DNA of 64,000 nt. It comes from Gallintestinimicrobium propionicum (GTDB lineage Bacteria > Bacillota > Clostridia > Lachnospirales > Lachnospiraceae). The DNA lies in assembly GCF_025567525.1 (NCBI RefSeq), contig NZ_JAOQJY010000012.1, positions 1-64,000 of the forward strand. Reading direction: 5' to 3'. Positions within the stretch are counted from its first letter, which is position 1. Each line of letters starts with the position of its first letter. Both the position numbers and the translations under genes were made by a program. This document shows positions 8,204-17,704 of this stretch, one piece after another. Below the pieces are notes generated by a model that searched no databases, was not told where the DNA came from, and worked only from the letters and a program-made list of their open reading frames with translations.

Positions 8204-9049
8204 ATGGAATACGCAGTACTCAATAACGGCGTGAAAATGCCTATGGCCGGTATCGGCACATTTCTGCTGACACCGGACGAGGCGGAAGCCTCGGTGATTT
8301 CCGCTTTGCAGAACGGCTACCGCCTGATCGACACCGCCAACGCCTATGTGAATGAAAAGGCCGTTGGCCGCGCTATGAAGAAGTCTGGCTTGCAGCGGGA
8401 GGAGATTTTCCTCGAAACCAAACTGTGGCCCAGCTTCTATGAGCAGCCCGACACGGTGGACAAGACCCTTGCCCGATTGGATACCCCCTACATCGACCTG
8501 CTGCTGATCCATCAGCCTGCGGGCAACTACATTGCAGGCTATCGCCAGATGGAAAAAGCATACAAGGAGGGCAAGGTGCGAGCCATCGGTCTGTCTAACT
8601 TCAACAAAGCGCAGATTGAGGAGATTCTCTCCATCTGCGAGGTGCGCCCCACGGTATTACAGACCGAGCTGCACCCCTATCATCAGGAGCCTGAACTGAA
8701 AGCCTTTCTGAAGGAAAACGGCATCGTGCCGCAGGCATGGTATCCGCTGGGCCACGGCGACAAGGCGCTGCTTCAGGAGCCGCTGTTCGCCCAATTTGGC
8801 AAGAAATACGGCAAGTCCGCACCGCAGGTCATCCTGCGCTGGCACATCCAGTCCGGCAACATTGTCATTCCCGGCTCTAAAAATCCGGAGCATATCAAGG
8901 TCAACTTTGACCTGTTTGACTTTGACCTGACCGGTGAAGAAATGCAGAAGATCGCCGCGCTCAACAAAAACGTGCGCTATTACACCAGCACCCCGGAAAT
9001 GCTTAAAAAATATGCGGAAATGGTTCCGCCGGTGGACGAGCAGAAGTGA
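8204..9049 (+). CDS. Aldo/keto reductase
   Basis: A 281-residue AKR of usual length. The catalytic tetrad is visible: LIDTANAYVNE (Asp, Tyr), ETKLWP (Lys) and LLLIHQPAG (His); the C-terminal VIPGSKNPEHI contacts NADPH. ATG 8204 follows AAGGAGGAATTTATT; an upstream extension would overlap the previous gene's end. The stop overlaps the GTG start of the next gene by 4 nt (GTGA), showing translational coupling. It probably reduces small aldehydes or ketones. Confidence 0.93.
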   Translation: MEYAVLNNGVKMPMAGIGTFLLTPDEAEASVISALQNGYRLIDTANAYVNEKAVGRAMKKSGLQREEIFLETKLWPSFYEQPDTVDKTLARLDTPYIDLLLIHQPAGNYIAGYRQMEKAYKEGKVRAIGLSNFNKAQIEEILSICEVRPTVLQTELHPYHQEPELKAFLKENGIVPQAWYPLGHGDKALLQEPLFAQFGKKYGKSAPQVILRWHIQSGNIVIPGSKNPEHIKVNFDLFDFDLTGEEMQKIAALNKNVRYYTSTPEMLKKYAEMVPPVDEQK

Positions 9050-9927
9050 AACGCTTTCTTTCGCTTGTTCTGGTGCTTGCGCTGATACTGGCTCTCGCGG
9101 GGTGTGGAGCCGGTACAGCAGCGCCGACCCAGCCGGAGACAACGCCTGCACCGAGTGCCGAACCGACGGAAGATCCGTTGGAAAGTACAGCGTCGGCGGT
9201 CACATCGGAGCCGGTTCAGACCGGCCTGTTTGCAGAGCAGATTTTCTCCGGCGCGGACGGCGACATCCATTACAGCTATTATCTGCCAGACAGCTACGAC
9301 GGCAGCCGCAAGTTCCCGATGATGGTCGTTATGCCAGGCTATGGCATGATGTGGTTCAGTGAAGATTCTTCCGGTAGCAATCTGAATTGGAACGGCTTTA
9401 CCGCATGGACGAGGCTGGACACCGAGATGATCGTGGTTTCTGCACAGCTCACTGACTGGGGTGAAAAATCCGCCCGGCAGGCCATTGAACTAACGGAATA
9501 CTTTATCAATCGTTTTGCCGTGGATACCAGCCGGGTCTTTGCCGCCGGGTATTCCGCAGGCGGCGAGACCATGTCTCGTGCGGTGTCTATGCGGCCCGAC
9601 CTGTACGCCGCCTATCTCCACGGCGCTTCTCAGTGGGACGGCAGCTATGCACCCATTGCGGAGAATAGTGTGGCGATCTATATCTACATGGCCGACGGCG
9701 ACGAGTATTACGGCAGCGCCAAGGCCCGCTCGGCCTACGAAAATCTTCACGATGCCTATGAAAACGCCGGTTGGAGCGATGCCGACATCGACAAAGTTCT
9801 GCGTATCGAAACACCCGACAACGCCTTCTTCAACGAAAAGGGCATTTATAACTACCACGGCGGAGCCAATGTGGTCTTTGACGACCCTGACAATTTGAAC
9901 TGGGTGATCTCTCACAGCAAAGGATGA
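9046..9927 (+). CDS. Lipoprotein esterase (PHB depolymerase / feruloyl-esterase-like)
   Basis: A 293-residue protein beginning at GTG 9046 inside the previous stop. Its lipoprotein signal ends at lipobox LALAGC, followed by a Thr/Pro/Glu-rich linker. The catalytic domain has AAGYSAGGE (GxSxG nucleophile) and YMADGDEYYG for the acid; the His lies near the C-terminus (YNYHGG). This layout resembles secreted esterases of the PHB-depolymerase/CE1 group. It is the second anchored hydrolase of the cluster. Confidence 0.8.
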   Translation: MKRFLSLVLVLALILALAGCGAGTAAPTQPETTPAPSAEPTEDPLESTASAVTSEPVQTGLFAEQIFSGADGDIHYSYYLPDSYDGSRKFPMMVVMPGYGMMWFSEDSSGSNLNWNGFTAWTRLDTEMIVVSAQLTDWGEKSARQAIELTEYFINRFAVDTSRVFAAGYSAGGETMSRAVSMRPDLYAAYLHGASQWDGSYAPIAENSVAIYIYMADGDEYYGSAKARSAYENLHDAYENAGWSDADIDKVLRIETPDNAFFNEKGIYNYHGGANVVFDDPDNLNWVISHSKG

Positions 9928-9931
9928 GGAC

Positions 9932-10609
9932 ATGAAACCAATTCTCAAAATAAAAATCGCCGTGGATGCGGCCATGTCGGTGTCCATGCTGCTTCTGATG
10001 GCCTATGGCCTTGTGGGTGAGGCAGCCCACGAGTGGATCGGCATGGGAATGTTTGCCTTGTCCGTGGCGCACCATATTTTGAACCACCGATGGATCCAAG
10101 CTGTTCCGCGGGGGCGCTACACTCCCCTGCGCGTCGTGCAGACAGCACTGGCAGGGCTGATTTTCCTGTGCATGGTCGGCTCCATGATCAGCGGCATTGT
10201 GCTGTCCCGCCATGTGTTTGCGTTTCTTCCCAGGCACGGCGGCTATGAGCTTGCACAGCAGGTGCATATTCTCTGTGCCTACTGGGGCTTCGTCTGTATG
10301 AGCCTGCATCTGGGGTTTCACTGGAGCATGATGCTGGCAATGGCGCGCAAACACTTGCAGCCTTCATCCATGCGAATATGGAGCCTGCGACTGATCGGCT
10401 GGCTCTGGGCAGTGTATGGTGCGTTCGCTTTCCGACGCAGAGGAGTTAGTTTGTATCTGCTGCTCAGAAGCCACTTCGTATTCTACGATTATTCCGAGCC
10501 TGTGATCCTCTTCCTGATCGACTATCTCTCCGTAATGGTGATGTTTGTGCTGATTGGATATCTTATATCAATGCTGTTGAAACGGCTGCCCACTTTTTAT
10601 TTACATTGA
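9932..10609 (+). CDS. DUF4405 membrane protein (cytochrome-b-like)
   Basis: A 225-residue integral membrane protein with about five hydrophobic helices. Paired His in helices (GEAAHEW, VAHHILNHRW, QQVHIL, MSLHLGFHW) are the feature that links DUF4405 to haem-b-binding membrane proteins. It starts 4 bp after the esterase, so it is the last gene of the operon; a strong hairpin terminator follows. An electron-transfer role with the lipid-anchored flavodoxin is possible but only inferred. Confidence 0.78.
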   Translation: MKPILKIKIAVDAAMSVSMLLLMAYGLVGEAAHEWIGMGMFALSVAHHILNHRWIQAVPRGRYTPLRVVQTALAGLIFLCMVGSMISGIVLSRHVFAFLPRHGGYELAQQVHILCAYWGFVCMSLHLGFHWSMMLAMARKHLQPSSMRIWSLRLIGWLWAVYGAFAFRRRGVSLYLLLRSHFVFYDYSEPVILFLIDYLSVMVMFVLIGYLISMLLKRLPTFYLH

Positions 10610-10616
10610 GTGTGAT

Positions 10617-10667
10617 AAAAACGCTGCAATTTTCGCCCAATTATATGGCGAAGATTGCAGCGTTTTT
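10617..10667 (+). terminator. Strong terminator ending the redox cluster
   Basis: A long near-perfect hairpin (aaaaacgctgcaat ... attgcagcgttttt, with inner ttcgcc/ggcgaa) starts 8 bp after the DUF4405 stop. A and T tracts on either side make it bidirectional. Confidence 0.92.
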
Positions 10668-11040
10668 CTATTTTCAAGCTGTTGCTTTTGCAGTTTGTAT
10701 ATGCATCTGCGAGGAAAATGAGGGATTGCAAAGAGAATATCTCTTTGCCGCTGGGTTTCCAATAGGGGCGCGCAGCATCCCTGTTGGCACACGATTTTGC
10801 TCTGCAAAGTCTAGTGTGTTATACCTTTGCTTCCGGCTGACGCGGGAAAGGGGCTGGCTTCGCCATCTGCTATGAGGGCAGATAGCGGTAGGCAGACACT
10901 TTTCTGCGGCAGTAGGACAGGCGGATTTTGTGGCACCAAGGTGACACAAATGCAGGATTTTTGAAAAGAAAAATCCGACTGGCCGGAGAAGGAAGCAGAG
11001 GTATATACAGCCCTCGTCCCGCCGCAGAGATGCTCCTGTT
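10668..11040. other. Non-coding left end of the mobilizable element
   Basis: No convincing gene. It contains small inverted repeats: ggattttt/aaaaatcc at 10955-10976 and atctgc/gcagat at 10865-10883. The junction between chromosome and element should be here. Confidence 0.5.
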
Positions 11041-11883
11041 TCAGCGCTTCTTCCGTTTCCCTTTGCCGTGGGTCATGGTCGTTTTCCCGCGTTGGCTGAT
11101 GGGAGTTTTTAGGTGCTTGGACTTCTTGAGGATTCCAATCAGCGAAACAAACTCTTCTTTCGTGAGCGTGTCGTAATCAATACCAAGTGTTGCAAGGTAC
11201 GCGCGGATTTTCTTTTCCTCGGAGCTTCCCTCAAAATGTACGGCCTCCATCAACTGCTTCTGCACAGCGGCGGCAGACAGGTCATCGTCTGCGGTCAGAG
11301 CATCTGTCCTGTGTTCCTCACGGATGTCCCGCAGGATATTGCTTAGATCGTCCGCAACGAGATGCCCGAAATATTCTTCCTCTTGTATCTGCGCCGCTTT
11401 CAGAGTATGGAGGTACAGATCGTTAGCTTCCTCGCCATGCTCCATCAGAACCATCTGGCGGGTAGCTTCCAGAACCGTATTCATATCCTTGATCCGCATA
11501 TCTGCGATCCGGTCAACGTAAATCTCAGCATCCAGCATAAGCCGCTGGAAATCCTTGTTGCAGATCAGCTCCGACAGCAGCCGGTGGTTGAACTTGCCTG
11601 TTCTTAATACATCAATCGAAGCATCACTCAAATGCAGCTCATGCAGAGCTGTGTTTGGGTGATTTTTTGTTTCCGTCCGCCCCATCAGATAGTCGCAGGA
11701 AACACCGTAATAGTCAGCCAGCACCAAAATGCTATACGGGCTGATGTCCTTGCCGTTATCTGATTCATATTTGCCAAGTGCGGATTTCGAGATACCCACC
11801 TCGGCAGCAAGCTGCTCCAAGGTCAGCTTTCGTTCTACTCGTAAATCTTTCAACCGCTCTCCGATTGTCAGCTTGACTTGCAT
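11041..11883 (-). CDS. XRE-family regulator with long C-terminal domain
   Basis: A 280-residue protein. Residues 1-70 are a Cro/CI-type HTH (IGERLKDLRVERKLTLEQLA, GISKSALGKYESD, ADYYGVSCDYLMG); the remaining 200 residues are helical and acidic with a basic tail (GKGKRKKR). ATG 11883 has GGAGG 8 nt upstream; an in-frame upstream extension lacks a ribosome site. It is divergent from the replication genes and is probably the element's master repressor. The long C-terminal domain is unrecognised. Confidence 0.87.
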   Translation of the reverse strand: MQVKLTIGERLKDLRVERKLTLEQLAAEVGISKSALGKYESDNGKDISPYSILVLADYYGVSCDYLMGRTETKNHPNTALHELHLSDASIDVLRTGKFNHRLLSELICNKDFQRLMLDAEIYVDRIADMRIKDMNTVLEATRQMVLMEHGEEANDLYLHTLKAAQIQEEEYFGHLVADDLSNILRDIREEHRTDALTADDDLSAAAVQKQLMEAVHFEGSSEEKKIRAYLATLGIDYDTLTKEEFVSLIGILKKSKHLKTPISQRGKTTMTHGKGKRKKR

Positions 11884-12199
11884 ACAGCAGCCTCCGTTTC
11901 CATTTTCCTGTATTATATCATGCTTTTTCATTTTGTGTCTCAAAGCGTGGAAAATTTCAACTTCTACCCCACTTTTCCTACCTCTTGGATATACGGGAAA
12001 GGACCTGTTTTCTTACTAGAATTTAGACATAAACCACGCAGCACCTTGAAAATTTCATGACCGTCCGATGAGGATATGCTTTCCGGAGAAGTACCGCATT
12101 CCGCGTGCCAAGGAAGAGACAACGCCGGGGTAAGAACTCGGGCAGGAACGGCATCGGGCAGAACGGCGAAGTTTAATTATTGTATAGGAGGAAACAGGT
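11884..12199. promoter_or_regulatory. Divergent intergenic region of the mobilizable element
   Basis: 316 bp separate the XRE gene (reverse) and the primase gene (forward). It should hold both promoters, but I cannot assign them with confidence. TATAGGAGG just before 12200 is the primase ribosome site. Confidence 0.4.
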
Positions 12200-12820
12200 A
12201 TGGATTTATTTACACAAATCAAGATGGCAGTTTCCGTGAAAGAGGCTGTCGAATACTACGGATTGGAAGTAAACCGTGGCAACATGGTCTGCTGTCCCTT
12301 CCACAATGACCGTACACCCAGCATGAAGTTGAATGATGATTACTTTTACTGCTTCGGCTGCGGGATCCACGGCGATGTGATCGACCTTGTGGCAAGGCTG
12401 TTCAACCTGAGCAGCTATGATGCAGCGAAGAAGCTGGCGTATGACTTTGGGATCAACCCGGACAAGCCTCCGGCTACGGCAGCGCTGCGGAAACCGAAAT
12501 ATCCGCTGGCAAAGGCGTTCCAGAGAGAGGAACTGCATTGTCAGCGGGTATTGTGCGATTATCTGCATCTTCTGGAAAACTGGAAGGTGCAGTACGCACC
12601 CAAAACGCCGGAGGATACTCTTGATGACCACTTTGTGGAAGCCTGCCAGATGCTCGATTATATCGAGGATCTGACAGATATTTTAACCTTTGCGGAGTTG
12701 GAGGCTCGTGTGAAAACTGTGGATATGCTTCAAAAGGACGGCATGATCGACCGGCTGGAAGAACGCCTGAAACGGAGGGCAAAGGAGGTGGATGCCCGTG
12801 ACGAAACGGAAATCGGCTAA
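12200..12820 (+). CDS. CHC2 zinc-finger primase-associated protein
   Basis: A 206-residue protein. Residues 28-62 form a DnaG-type CHC2 zinc finger (CCPFHNDRTPSMK ... FYCFGCGIHGDVIDLV); the rest is helical. There is no Toprim domain, so it is the DNA-recognition half of a split primase working with the helicase-primase gene that overlaps its end. TAGGAGG is 9 nt before ATG 12200. This pair is typical of replication modules in clostridial mobilizable elements. Confidence 0.88.
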   Translation: MDLFTQIKMAVSVKEAVEYYGLEVNRGNMVCCPFHNDRTPSMKLNDDYFYCFGCGIHGDVIDLVARLFNLSSYDAAKKLAYDFGINPDKPPATAALRKPKYPLAKAFQREELHCQRVLCDYLHLLENWKVQYAPKTPEDTLDDHFVEACQMLDYIEDLTDILTFAELEARVKTVDMLQKDGMIDRLEERLKRRAKEVDARDETEIG

Positions 12821-14165
12821 TTTAGACGCGCCCATCTGGTTTGATGGCACCAATATCAATGAGGCGCTGTTCTGCGATGAATTTCTGAACAGTCGAAAAA
12901 TCATCTTTGCCGATGCCGCGTTTTTCACGCCGGACGGCAGGGTGACCGATGATCTGCCGCTTCGGGGCGAAATCTATGAGGAACTGAAATGCTGCGCCGT
13001 GAACAACATCCCACGGAAAATCACCAACATTTTGGAAGTGATGAAGCTGGCGGCTCATGTGGAGGATTTCGCGCCGGAGACTGACAAAATCCATCTGGCG
13101 AACGGCACATTGACATTAGATAGTAACTTCACCGAGGGCAGACCTGATATTGTGCGGAGCAGACTGCCGGTAGCATACCGCCCGGATGCCCCAGCGCCTG
13201 AACGCTGGTTCTCCTTTTTGGACGGGCTGCTGTATGCAGAGGATATTCCCACCTTGCAGGAGTTCATCGGTTATTGCCTGATTCCCAGCAACAAGGGGCA
13301 GCGCATGATGGTGATTAAGGGAAACGGCGGCGAAGGAAAATCGCAGATCGGCGCAGTGCTGGGTGCGCTGCTTGGCAGCAACATGAAGGATGGCAGCATC
13401 GGCAAAATTTCTGAAAACCGTTTTGCCCGTGCGGATCTGGAACACATTCTGCTGTGCGTGGATGATGATATGCGGATGGAAGCGCTGCGGCAGACCAACT
13501 ATGTCAAGTCTATCGTGACCGCCCAAGGCAAAATGGATTTGGAGCGCAAGGGTAAGCAGAGCTACCAGGGCTGGATGTTTGCCCGGCTGCTGGCGTTCTC
13601 CAACGGCGACCTGCAAGCACTTTACGACAGGAGCGATGGCTTTTATCGCAGACAGCTTGTGCTGACCACCAGGGAAAAGCCTGCGGGACGGATAGATGAT
13701 CCTGACCTTGCCGAAAAAATGAAGGCGGAGGTCGAGGGTATCTTCCTGTGGGCGTTTGAGGGCTTACAGCGGCTTGTTGCCAACAACTTCAAGTTCACGG
13801 AGAGCCAGCGCACACGGGATAACCGGGAGGCGGTCAAGCGGGATAACAACAACGTCTTTGATTTTCTGGAATCCGAGGGCTATATCCGGCTGAAAGCAGA
13901 CTGTACCATCAGCTCTAAAGACTTGTACGAAATTTACCGGATGTGGTGCGAGGAAAACAATCTGACACCGCTAAAGCGCCGCAGTTTCAGTGAGAGTGTG
14001 ATTGCGAACCAAAGCAAGTACAATCTTGAATACTGCAACAAAATCACGAACACTGCCGGTCGGCGTGTATGGGGTTTCTTCGGGATTGAAGCGATTGCCA
14101 GACCCAATATAAATGGGTTTTCCGACATCTCGGAGCATACGTACGTACCGGAGGACTGGCGATGA
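12792..14165 (+). CDS. D5/P4-family phage-plasmid primase-helicase
   Basis: A 457-residue protein overlapping the CHC2 gene by 29 nt. The D5_N region is followed by a superfamily 3 AAA+ helicase with Walker A GNGGEGKSQIGA at about residues 176-187, Walker B-like ILLCVDDDM, and a C-terminal winged-helix poxvirus D5 domain (CTISSKDLYEIYRMWCEENN). It would unwind DNA at the element's origin. The start may be ATG 12792 or GTG 12798; AAAGGAGG lies upstream of both. Confidence 0.88.
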   Translation: MPVTKRKSANLDAPIWFDGTNINEALFCDEFLNSRKIIFADAAFFTPDGRVTDDLPLRGEIYEELKCCAVNNIPRKITNILEVMKLAAHVEDFAPETDKIHLANGTLTLDSNFTEGRPDIVRSRLPVAYRPDAPAPERWFSFLDGLLYAEDIPTLQEFIGYCLIPSNKGQRMMVIKGNGGEGKSQIGAVLGALLGSNMKDGSIGKISENRFARADLEHILLCVDDDMRMEALRQTNYVKSIVTAQGKMDLERKGKQSYQGWMFARLLAFSNGDLQALYDRSDGFYRRQLVLTTREKPAGRIDDPDLAEKMKAEVEGIFLWAFEGLQRLVANNFKFTESQRTRDNREAVKRDNNNVFDFLESEGYIRLKADCTISSKDLYEIYRMWCEENNLTPLKRRSFSESVIANQSKYNLEYCNKITNTAGRRVWGFFGIEAIARPNINGFSDISEHTYVPEDWR

Positions 14166-14562
14166 TTTTTCTGCGACTGTGCTGTGTACGTATGTACGCA
14201 GCGTTTTGCCACGAACGCCGATATATGGGGAGAATGCTGACCGGCAGAGCCTATATTTGGGGGCGTGAATCAAGACAAGTGAAATCCGCAAAGAATTTGA
14301 CCGTTGACAGAAATGGCTTCACGAAACCGCGCTGCTCGGAACAGCGTACCGGCATTACGAAAAAGTGTGCATCTGCACGGTTTTATGAAATGCCACACGG
14401 TTTCGTAAAGTCGATACCCCTCACCTATGAAGAGGGCATCGACCGCCGCGTTTCCAGCGGATTTGAGCAGAACAGATTTTTACACCAGACAGCGAAGCGA
14501 ATGCGCCGAATGGCGTGTTGGCATCGCTTTTTCATTATCTGAATTTTGGAGGGAATTTGAAT
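14166..14562. other. 400-bp spacer with inverted repeats, possible origin or control region
   Basis: No ORF here has a good ribosome site or recognisable sequence. A 9-bp perfect inverted repeat (catacgtac at 14136-14144, gtacgtatg at 14186-14194) straddles the end of the primase gene, with extra gtac units. Since it follows the replication genes and precedes the relaxase, it could hold the replication or transfer origin; this is inference only. Confidence 0.35.
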
Positions 14563-14781
14563 ATGAATGTACGCAATGAAATCAAGGCGCAGATCGTCCG
14601 CGCCGGTTTTACGATGCAGGAGGTTGTCGATCTTCTTCATGACGAATATGGCTGGTCAGACAGCGTTTCCAACCTGTCTGCCAAGCTGCAAAGGGAGAGC
14701 ATCCGATATAAAGAAGTCGTGGAGCTGGCCGACGTGCTGGACTGTGACATCGTGTGGGTAAAGCGAGGGGCGCGCCGATGA
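14563..14781 (+). CDS. Small HTH-like protein (DUF6471-like)
   Basis: A 72-residue protein with a helix-turn-helix pattern (AGFTMQEVVDLLHDEYGWSD, LSAKLQRESIRYKEVVELADVL). TTGGAGGG is 10 nt before ATG 14563; its stop overlaps the relaxase start (ATGA). Genes of this type regularly precede MobV-type relaxases in clostridial elements and may be a relaxosome accessory or repressor. The family name is from memory and uncertain. Confidence 0.7.
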   Translation: MNVRNEIKAQIVRAGFTMQEVVDLLHDEYGWSDSVSNLSAKLQRESIRYKEVVELADVLDCDIVWVKRGARR

Positions 14782-15734
14782 AAGCGCAGTACGCCATTCT
14801 CCGCTTTGCCAAGTACAAAGGGCCAGAGATTTCCAATATTGAGGCGCACAACGAGCGCACAAAGGAAAAATACGCCAGCAATCCCGATGTGGACACATCC
14901 CGCAGCCACTTGAATTTTCACCTGATTACGCCGGAACAAAAATACCGGGCAGAGGCAGAGCGACAGATCAAGGACGCTGGCTGCCGTACACGCTCGGACA
15001 GCGTGCGCGTGGTGGAGGCTCTCGTGACAGCCAGCCCGGAGTTTTTCAAGGGTAAGAAAAAGTCAGAAGTCAAAGCTTATTTTCAGGAAGCGCTGGACTT
15101 CATCCAGCAGCACCAGAATCCGAGAACCATCATATCCGCCGTGGTGCATATGGACGAGAAAACGCCCCATATGCACCTTTCTTTTGTCCCGCTAACGGCG
15201 GACGGGCGGCTCAGCGCCAAGGAAATCGTCGGCAACAAGAAGAAGCTGACGCAGTGGCAGGACGGGTTCTGGGAGCATATGGTCAAAAAATACCCCGATC
15301 TGGAGCGCGGCGAGAGCGCCAGCAAAACCGGACGTGACCATATCCCGCCGCGGCTGTTCAAGGAGGCCGTTCACCTGAACCAGATGAAGGAACAAATCAT
15401 GGCGATTCTGAACGACACGAATCCGTTCAACAAAAAAGCCAAGCTGGATGAGCTGGAAGCGCTGCTGGGCAAGTACGTTCCCGGCACGGAAGCTCTGCGG
15501 ACGAAGCTCAGAAAATATGATAAGGCGTACAAAGCGCTTTCTGATGAGAACAGCGCACTGGAAGCGGAATTAAAAACAGCAAAAGATGCCAGCAAGGAAA
15601 GAATTGCGGACCGACTGAAATACGGAAAAACGGAGCAGGAGCTTTGTGAGCTTCATGCTCTGATAGACAACATGCCACCGGAAATTGTAGCTGCTTATAG
15701 GAGAAAAACGACAGGATTGCAGAACGAACGTTGA
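14778..15734 (+). CDS. MobV-family relaxase (Pre/Mob)
   Basis: A 318-residue Pre/Mob relaxase. Motif I is near residues 18-25 (NIEAHNER), motif II is NPDVDTSRSHLNFHL, and motif III is the His-rich VVHMDEKTPHMHLSFVPL at about residues 124-141. A coiled coil fills the C-terminal third. It nicks the element's oriT for transfer by a co-resident conjugation system. ATG 14778 overlaps the preceding stop by 4 nt. Confidence 0.93.
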   Translation: MKAQYAILRFAKYKGPEISNIEAHNERTKEKYASNPDVDTSRSHLNFHLITPEQKYRAEAERQIKDAGCRTRSDSVRVVEALVTASPEFFKGKKKSEVKAYFQEALDFIQQHQNPRTIISAVVHMDEKTPHMHLSFVPLTADGRLSAKEIVGNKKKLTQWQDGFWEHMVKKYPDLERGESASKTGRDHIPPRLFKEAVHLNQMKEQIMAILNDTNPFNKKAKLDELEALLGKYVPGTEALRTKLRKYDKAYKALSDENSALEAELKTAKDASKERIADRLKYGKTEQELCELHALIDNMPPEIVAAYRRKTTGLQNER

Positions 15735-15743
15735 GGATAGCTT

Positions 15744-15953
15744 ATGAACAATGAATTGATGAGGGACGAAAACTTCATTCGTTGTTCTACGATGATCGCC
15801 GAACTGCTGATGAAGTATAAATCTATGGAAACAGAAGAAGACCAAGAGGGCTGGATGCAAGAAGAGGCATCCAGCCCTCTTCTTTTTTTGCTGCGGCTAT
15901 TGAAAAGCTTTCTGTCATCATTTATACTATTTGAAGTAGATGTTTACTGCTGA
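15744..15953 (+). CDS. Possible small protein after the relaxase
   Basis: A 69-codon ORF starting 9 bp after the relaxase. The first 30 residues look protein-like (ENFIRCSTMIAELLMKY), but the frame then reads straight through a perfect terminator hairpin, so it may be a decayed or frame-shifted small gene. The ribosome site is weak. Confidence 0.3.
   Translation: MNNELMRDENFIRCSTMIAELLMKYKSMETEEDQEGWMQEEASSPLLFLLRLLKSFLSSFILFEVDVYC
15845..15890 (+). terminator. Terminator after the relaxase
   Basis: A perfect 14-bp stem (agagggctggatgc / gcatccagccctct) with an 8-nt loop, followed by tctttttttg. Confidence 0.93.
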
Positions 15954-15980
15954 CAAAATGGAGTGAAGGAGGTACTGTCC

Positions 15981-17672
15981 ATGGAAAACGCATACATATA
16001 TACACGTGTTTCAACTTTGATACAGGTGGACGGTTTTTCTCTTGAGGCACAGGAAGCGGAAATTAGAGCTTTTGCGGAAGCACGCAAGATCAATATCGTC
16101 GGGAAATATACGGATGAAGGCAAATCCGGCAAGAATGCCGAGCATCGTCCTGCCTTTACGCAGATGATGGAGGATATTCGGAGCAAGAAGGACAACATTC
16201 GTTATGTTCTTGTTTTTAAGCTTTCCCGTTTTGCCAGAAATACCAGTGATACCGCAAAGTATCTTCAGGAACTTTCAAGCTATGGAATCGGTCTTTTGGG
16301 GATCAAGGACGGAATCGACACTTCAACCGTTACCGGCAAGATGATTGCAAATATTATGGGAGCTGTTGCAGAAGTCGAACTTGAGAACATTCATGAACAG
16401 ACGCTTGCCGGAAGACAGCAAAAAGCCAGGAATGGTCTCTGGAACGGAGCGCAGGCTCCGTTCGGATATTCTTTGAAGGATAAAAAACTAATGATATATC
16501 CGAAAGAAGCGGAAACGGTCAAGGAGATTTTCCGGCTCTACACAGAGGAAGGACAGAGCATCAGCTACATTGCAAAGAAACTTAATGATGAAAACATCCA
16601 GCGTGAGCAGCGCGGAAATGTAAAAATCTCTGGCTTTACAGACAGAACCGTCCGTATCATTCTCAGCAATCCGGTTTATGCAGGTATGATTTCCTACGGC
16701 CGCCGCCATACGGTAAAGGTTGAAGGAAAGAACAACGAAACGAAGGTCGTAAAGCAAGACGATGAAAGCAAGATTATCCTTGTGGATGGCGTACATGAAC
16801 CGATTGTCAGTAAGGATACCTTTGCAAAAGCGGAAGATCGGCTGAAAAAGAATGTTGCCCATCGAAAGACCAGAAGTGACAGTACGACCGTTTATCCACT
16901 GACCGGCCTGATCAGATGTCCAGACTGCGGAAAAAACATCTTTGGTTATACTGTGCCGCCAAGGAAAAAGAAAAACGGAAAAGAAGGTTATTATCCGAGA
17001 TATATTTCCTATCGGTGCATATCCGGTAGAGATAGGAACGGGATCAGCTGTTCTCTTGCCAACAAGTATTACAGCGGCACCAAACTGGAAACCGAGGTGA
17101 AAGAAGTTATATCCTCCATGGTGACAATCCCGGAGTTTGTAGAACTTATTTCTCAAAAGATTGATATCCAGACAGATGTAAATTCTCTGCGAAAGAAGCA
17201 AACAGCAATCCGAAACGAGATCACGAAATATAACGGCAATCTGCTCCAGACCGAAAAGAGACTGACGGAGCTTGACATTGCGGATAGGCACTATCAAAAT
17301 AAGGTAGACAGTCTGAACCGTATCCTGGATGACCTGTATGAAAAGATCGAGGATGCACAGACAAGACTTGATGGAATAAATCAGGAAATCACTATGGTTG
17401 AAAAGTCGGCCATGACGAAGAAATCCATCTTTGAAATGCTGGAAGGCTTCAGCAAGTACTACGATGTCATGTCGCCGGAGGATAAAAAGGCATTGTTGCA
17501 GGCTATGGTTTCGTTCATAGAGCTATATCCGGAAAAGCGGGATGACAAGCATCTGATAAAGACGATCCATTTCACCTTCCCTGTTACCTACGACGGTGAA
17601 AGCGGAGCGTTATTTGTCAGAACTAATGAACAGCAAGTTGAGACGGTGTGTTTGCTATCCAAACTAAAATAA
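15981..17672 (+). CDS. Large serine recombinase (integrase of the mobilizable element)
   Basis: A 563-residue recombinase: YTRVSTLIQ with nucleophile Ser11, KLSRFARN, and GAVAEVELEN in the resolvase domain; recombinase domain; zinc ribbon (CPDCGK ... YRCISG ... SC); coiled coil at about residues 400-460; standard QVETVCLLSKLK ending. GAAGGAGG is 8 nt before ATG 15981. It follows the relaxase and terminator and closes the element, so it should catalyse its integration and excision. It is a different lineage from the recombinase at 865. Confidence 0.95.
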   Translation: MENAYIYTRVSTLIQVDGFSLEAQEAEIRAFAEARKINIVGKYTDEGKSGKNAEHRPAFTQMMEDIRSKKDNIRYVLVFKLSRFARNTSDTAKYLQELSSYGIGLLGIKDGIDTSTVTGKMIANIMGAVAEVELENIHEQTLAGRQQKARNGLWNGAQAPFGYSLKDKKLMIYPKEAETVKEIFRLYTEEGQSISYIAKKLNDENIQREQRGNVKISGFTDRTVRIILSNPVYAGMISYGRRHTVKVEGKNNETKVVKQDDESKIILVDGVHEPIVSKDTFAKAEDRLKKNVAHRKTRSDSTTVYPLTGLIRCPDCGKNIFGYTVPPRKKKNGKEGYYPRYISYRCISGRDRNGISCSLANKYYSGTKLETEVKEVISSMVTIPEFVELISQKIDIQTDVNSLRKKQTAIRNEITKYNGNLLQTEKRLTELDIADRHYQNKVDSLNRILDDLYEKIEDAQTRLDGINQEITMVEKSAMTKKSIFEMLEGFSKYYDVMSPEDKKALLQAMVSFIELYPEKRDDKHLIKTIHFTFPVTYDGESGALFVRTNEQQVETVCLLSKLK

Positions 17673-17704
17673 AAGCTGGGTATTTTTAAAAGGAAAGGGT
17701 AAAA

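Larger units (their letters stand above)
10668..17700. mobile_element. Integrative mobilizable element with MobV relaxase and serine recombinase
   Basis: Between two metabolic regions lie an XRE regulator, a CHC2 primase part, a D5/P4-type helicase-primase, a small DNA-binding protein, a MobV relaxase and a terminal large serine recombinase. This is a replicating, mobilizable element without its own conjugation pore. The limits are approximate: left between the terminator at 10667 and the regulator, right just after the recombinase. I could not identify direct-repeat attachment sites by eye. Confidence 0.7.

Noticed and set aside
14162..14542. 126-codon ORF between primase and small HTH gene
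   Set aside because: No ribosome site, no recognisable motif, Arg/Cys-rich composition of non-coding DNA, and it overlaps the inverted repeats.
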